From positions 1-6,088 of the forward strand of contig CAJUBX010000101.1 in the NCBI GenBank assembly GCA_910585165.1: a DNA stretch of 6,088 nt, written 5' to 3'. The notes under the pieces were generated by a model, which was not told where the DNA came from, did not search any database, and saw only the letters and a program-made list of their open reading frames with translations. Origin of the DNA: an uncultured Oscillibacter sp. (GTDB lineage Bacteria; Bacillota; Clostridia; Oscillospirales; Oscillospiraceae). The position numbers and the translations under genes were made by a program. This document shows positions 5,899-6,088 of this stretch, piece by piece. Positions within the stretch are counted from its first letter, which is position 1. Each line of letters opens with the position of its first letter.

Positions 5899-5941
5899 CT
5901 GCCTATTGGGTTTTGAACAACTGCGTTCCGCTTCCCGGGGA

Positions 5942-6088
5942 TTAGCCGAGGAGCTGCAGCACGCCCTGGGGAACCGCGTTGGCCTGGGCCAGCATGGCCT
6001 GGGCGGACTGGATCAGGATGTTGTTCTTGGTGTAGGCCATCATCTCCTCGGCAACGTCGGTGTCGCGGATGGTGGACTCGGCGTCCTG
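5942..6088 (-). CDS. fliC: Flagellin, C-terminal end (partial)
   Basis: Only the last 48 residues are inside the window; the gene continues beyond the right edge. They are the conserved flagellin D0/D1 C-terminal helix: ESTIRDTDVAEEMM, then YTKNNILIQSAQAMLAQAN, then a terminal VPQGVLQLLG. In the filament this helix packs with the N-terminal helix into the inner tube and is also the part recognised during export. The stop at 5942-5944 is followed by a strong terminator and then by fliB, whose product is expected to methylate lysines of this flagellin after its synthesis. The surface-exposed region where such lysines usually lie is not visible here. The gene could equally be called hag. Confidence 0.95.
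   Translation of the reverse strand, partial: QDAESTIRDTDVAEEMMAYTKNNILIQSAQAMLAQANAVPQGVLQLLG

Overview
The window comes from a GC-rich, motile member of the Firmicutes. The best match is a gut Oscillospiraceae-type clostridium (Flavonifractor, Oscillibacter or Lawsonibacter-like). This is inferred from four things: a flagellin and a flagellin lysine methylase, a lipoprotein-type solute-binding protein paired with a chemoreceptor, Gram-positive-type Shine-Dalgarno sites (GGAGG, GGGAG), and a small helical protein of a type I associate with these bacteria. The genus call is a judgement from protein style and was not tested by any search.

Left edge (1 to about 665) is mobile-element debris, visibly poorer in GC than the rest. 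It holds a partial inverted-repeat end (42-54) and a complete 160-bp foldback MITE (140-299) with a TAA target duplication. Directly after it lies a decayed IS5-family DDE transposase (about 303-665) that is frameshifted several times and has lost its N-terminus and C-terminus.

Centre (652-4135) is read on the minus strand. A good sigma-A-type promoter (4107-4135), followed by a small inverted repeat in the leader, drives a lipoprotein of the family 1 (MalE-like) solute-binding proteins (2792-4030). Fourteen bases later comes a membrane methyl-accepting chemotaxis protein (1191-2777). No permease or ATPase lies with them, so the pair looks like a dedicated extracellular sensing unit: the lipoprotein binds a solute, probably a sugar, and the receptor signals to CheA/CheW. 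Further downstream on the same strand is a 144-residue four-helix-type protein of unknown function (652-1086).

A gene-free stretch (4031-4618) carries the promoter, an isolated strong hairpin (4311-4339) and a solitary IS/MITE end (4366-4383) identical to one end of the MITE.

Right edge (4588-6088), also minus strand, is a flagellar locus: the 3' end of a flagellin gene, its strong intrinsic terminator, and then fliB for flagellin lysine N-methylase with its own terminator. The window therefore joins two motility themes, filament modification and chemosensing, next to a small graveyard of IS5-type elements. I see no wholly new system. The most interesting items are the SBP-receptor pair, the terminator between flagellin and fliB, and the foldback MITE with related ends elsewhere.
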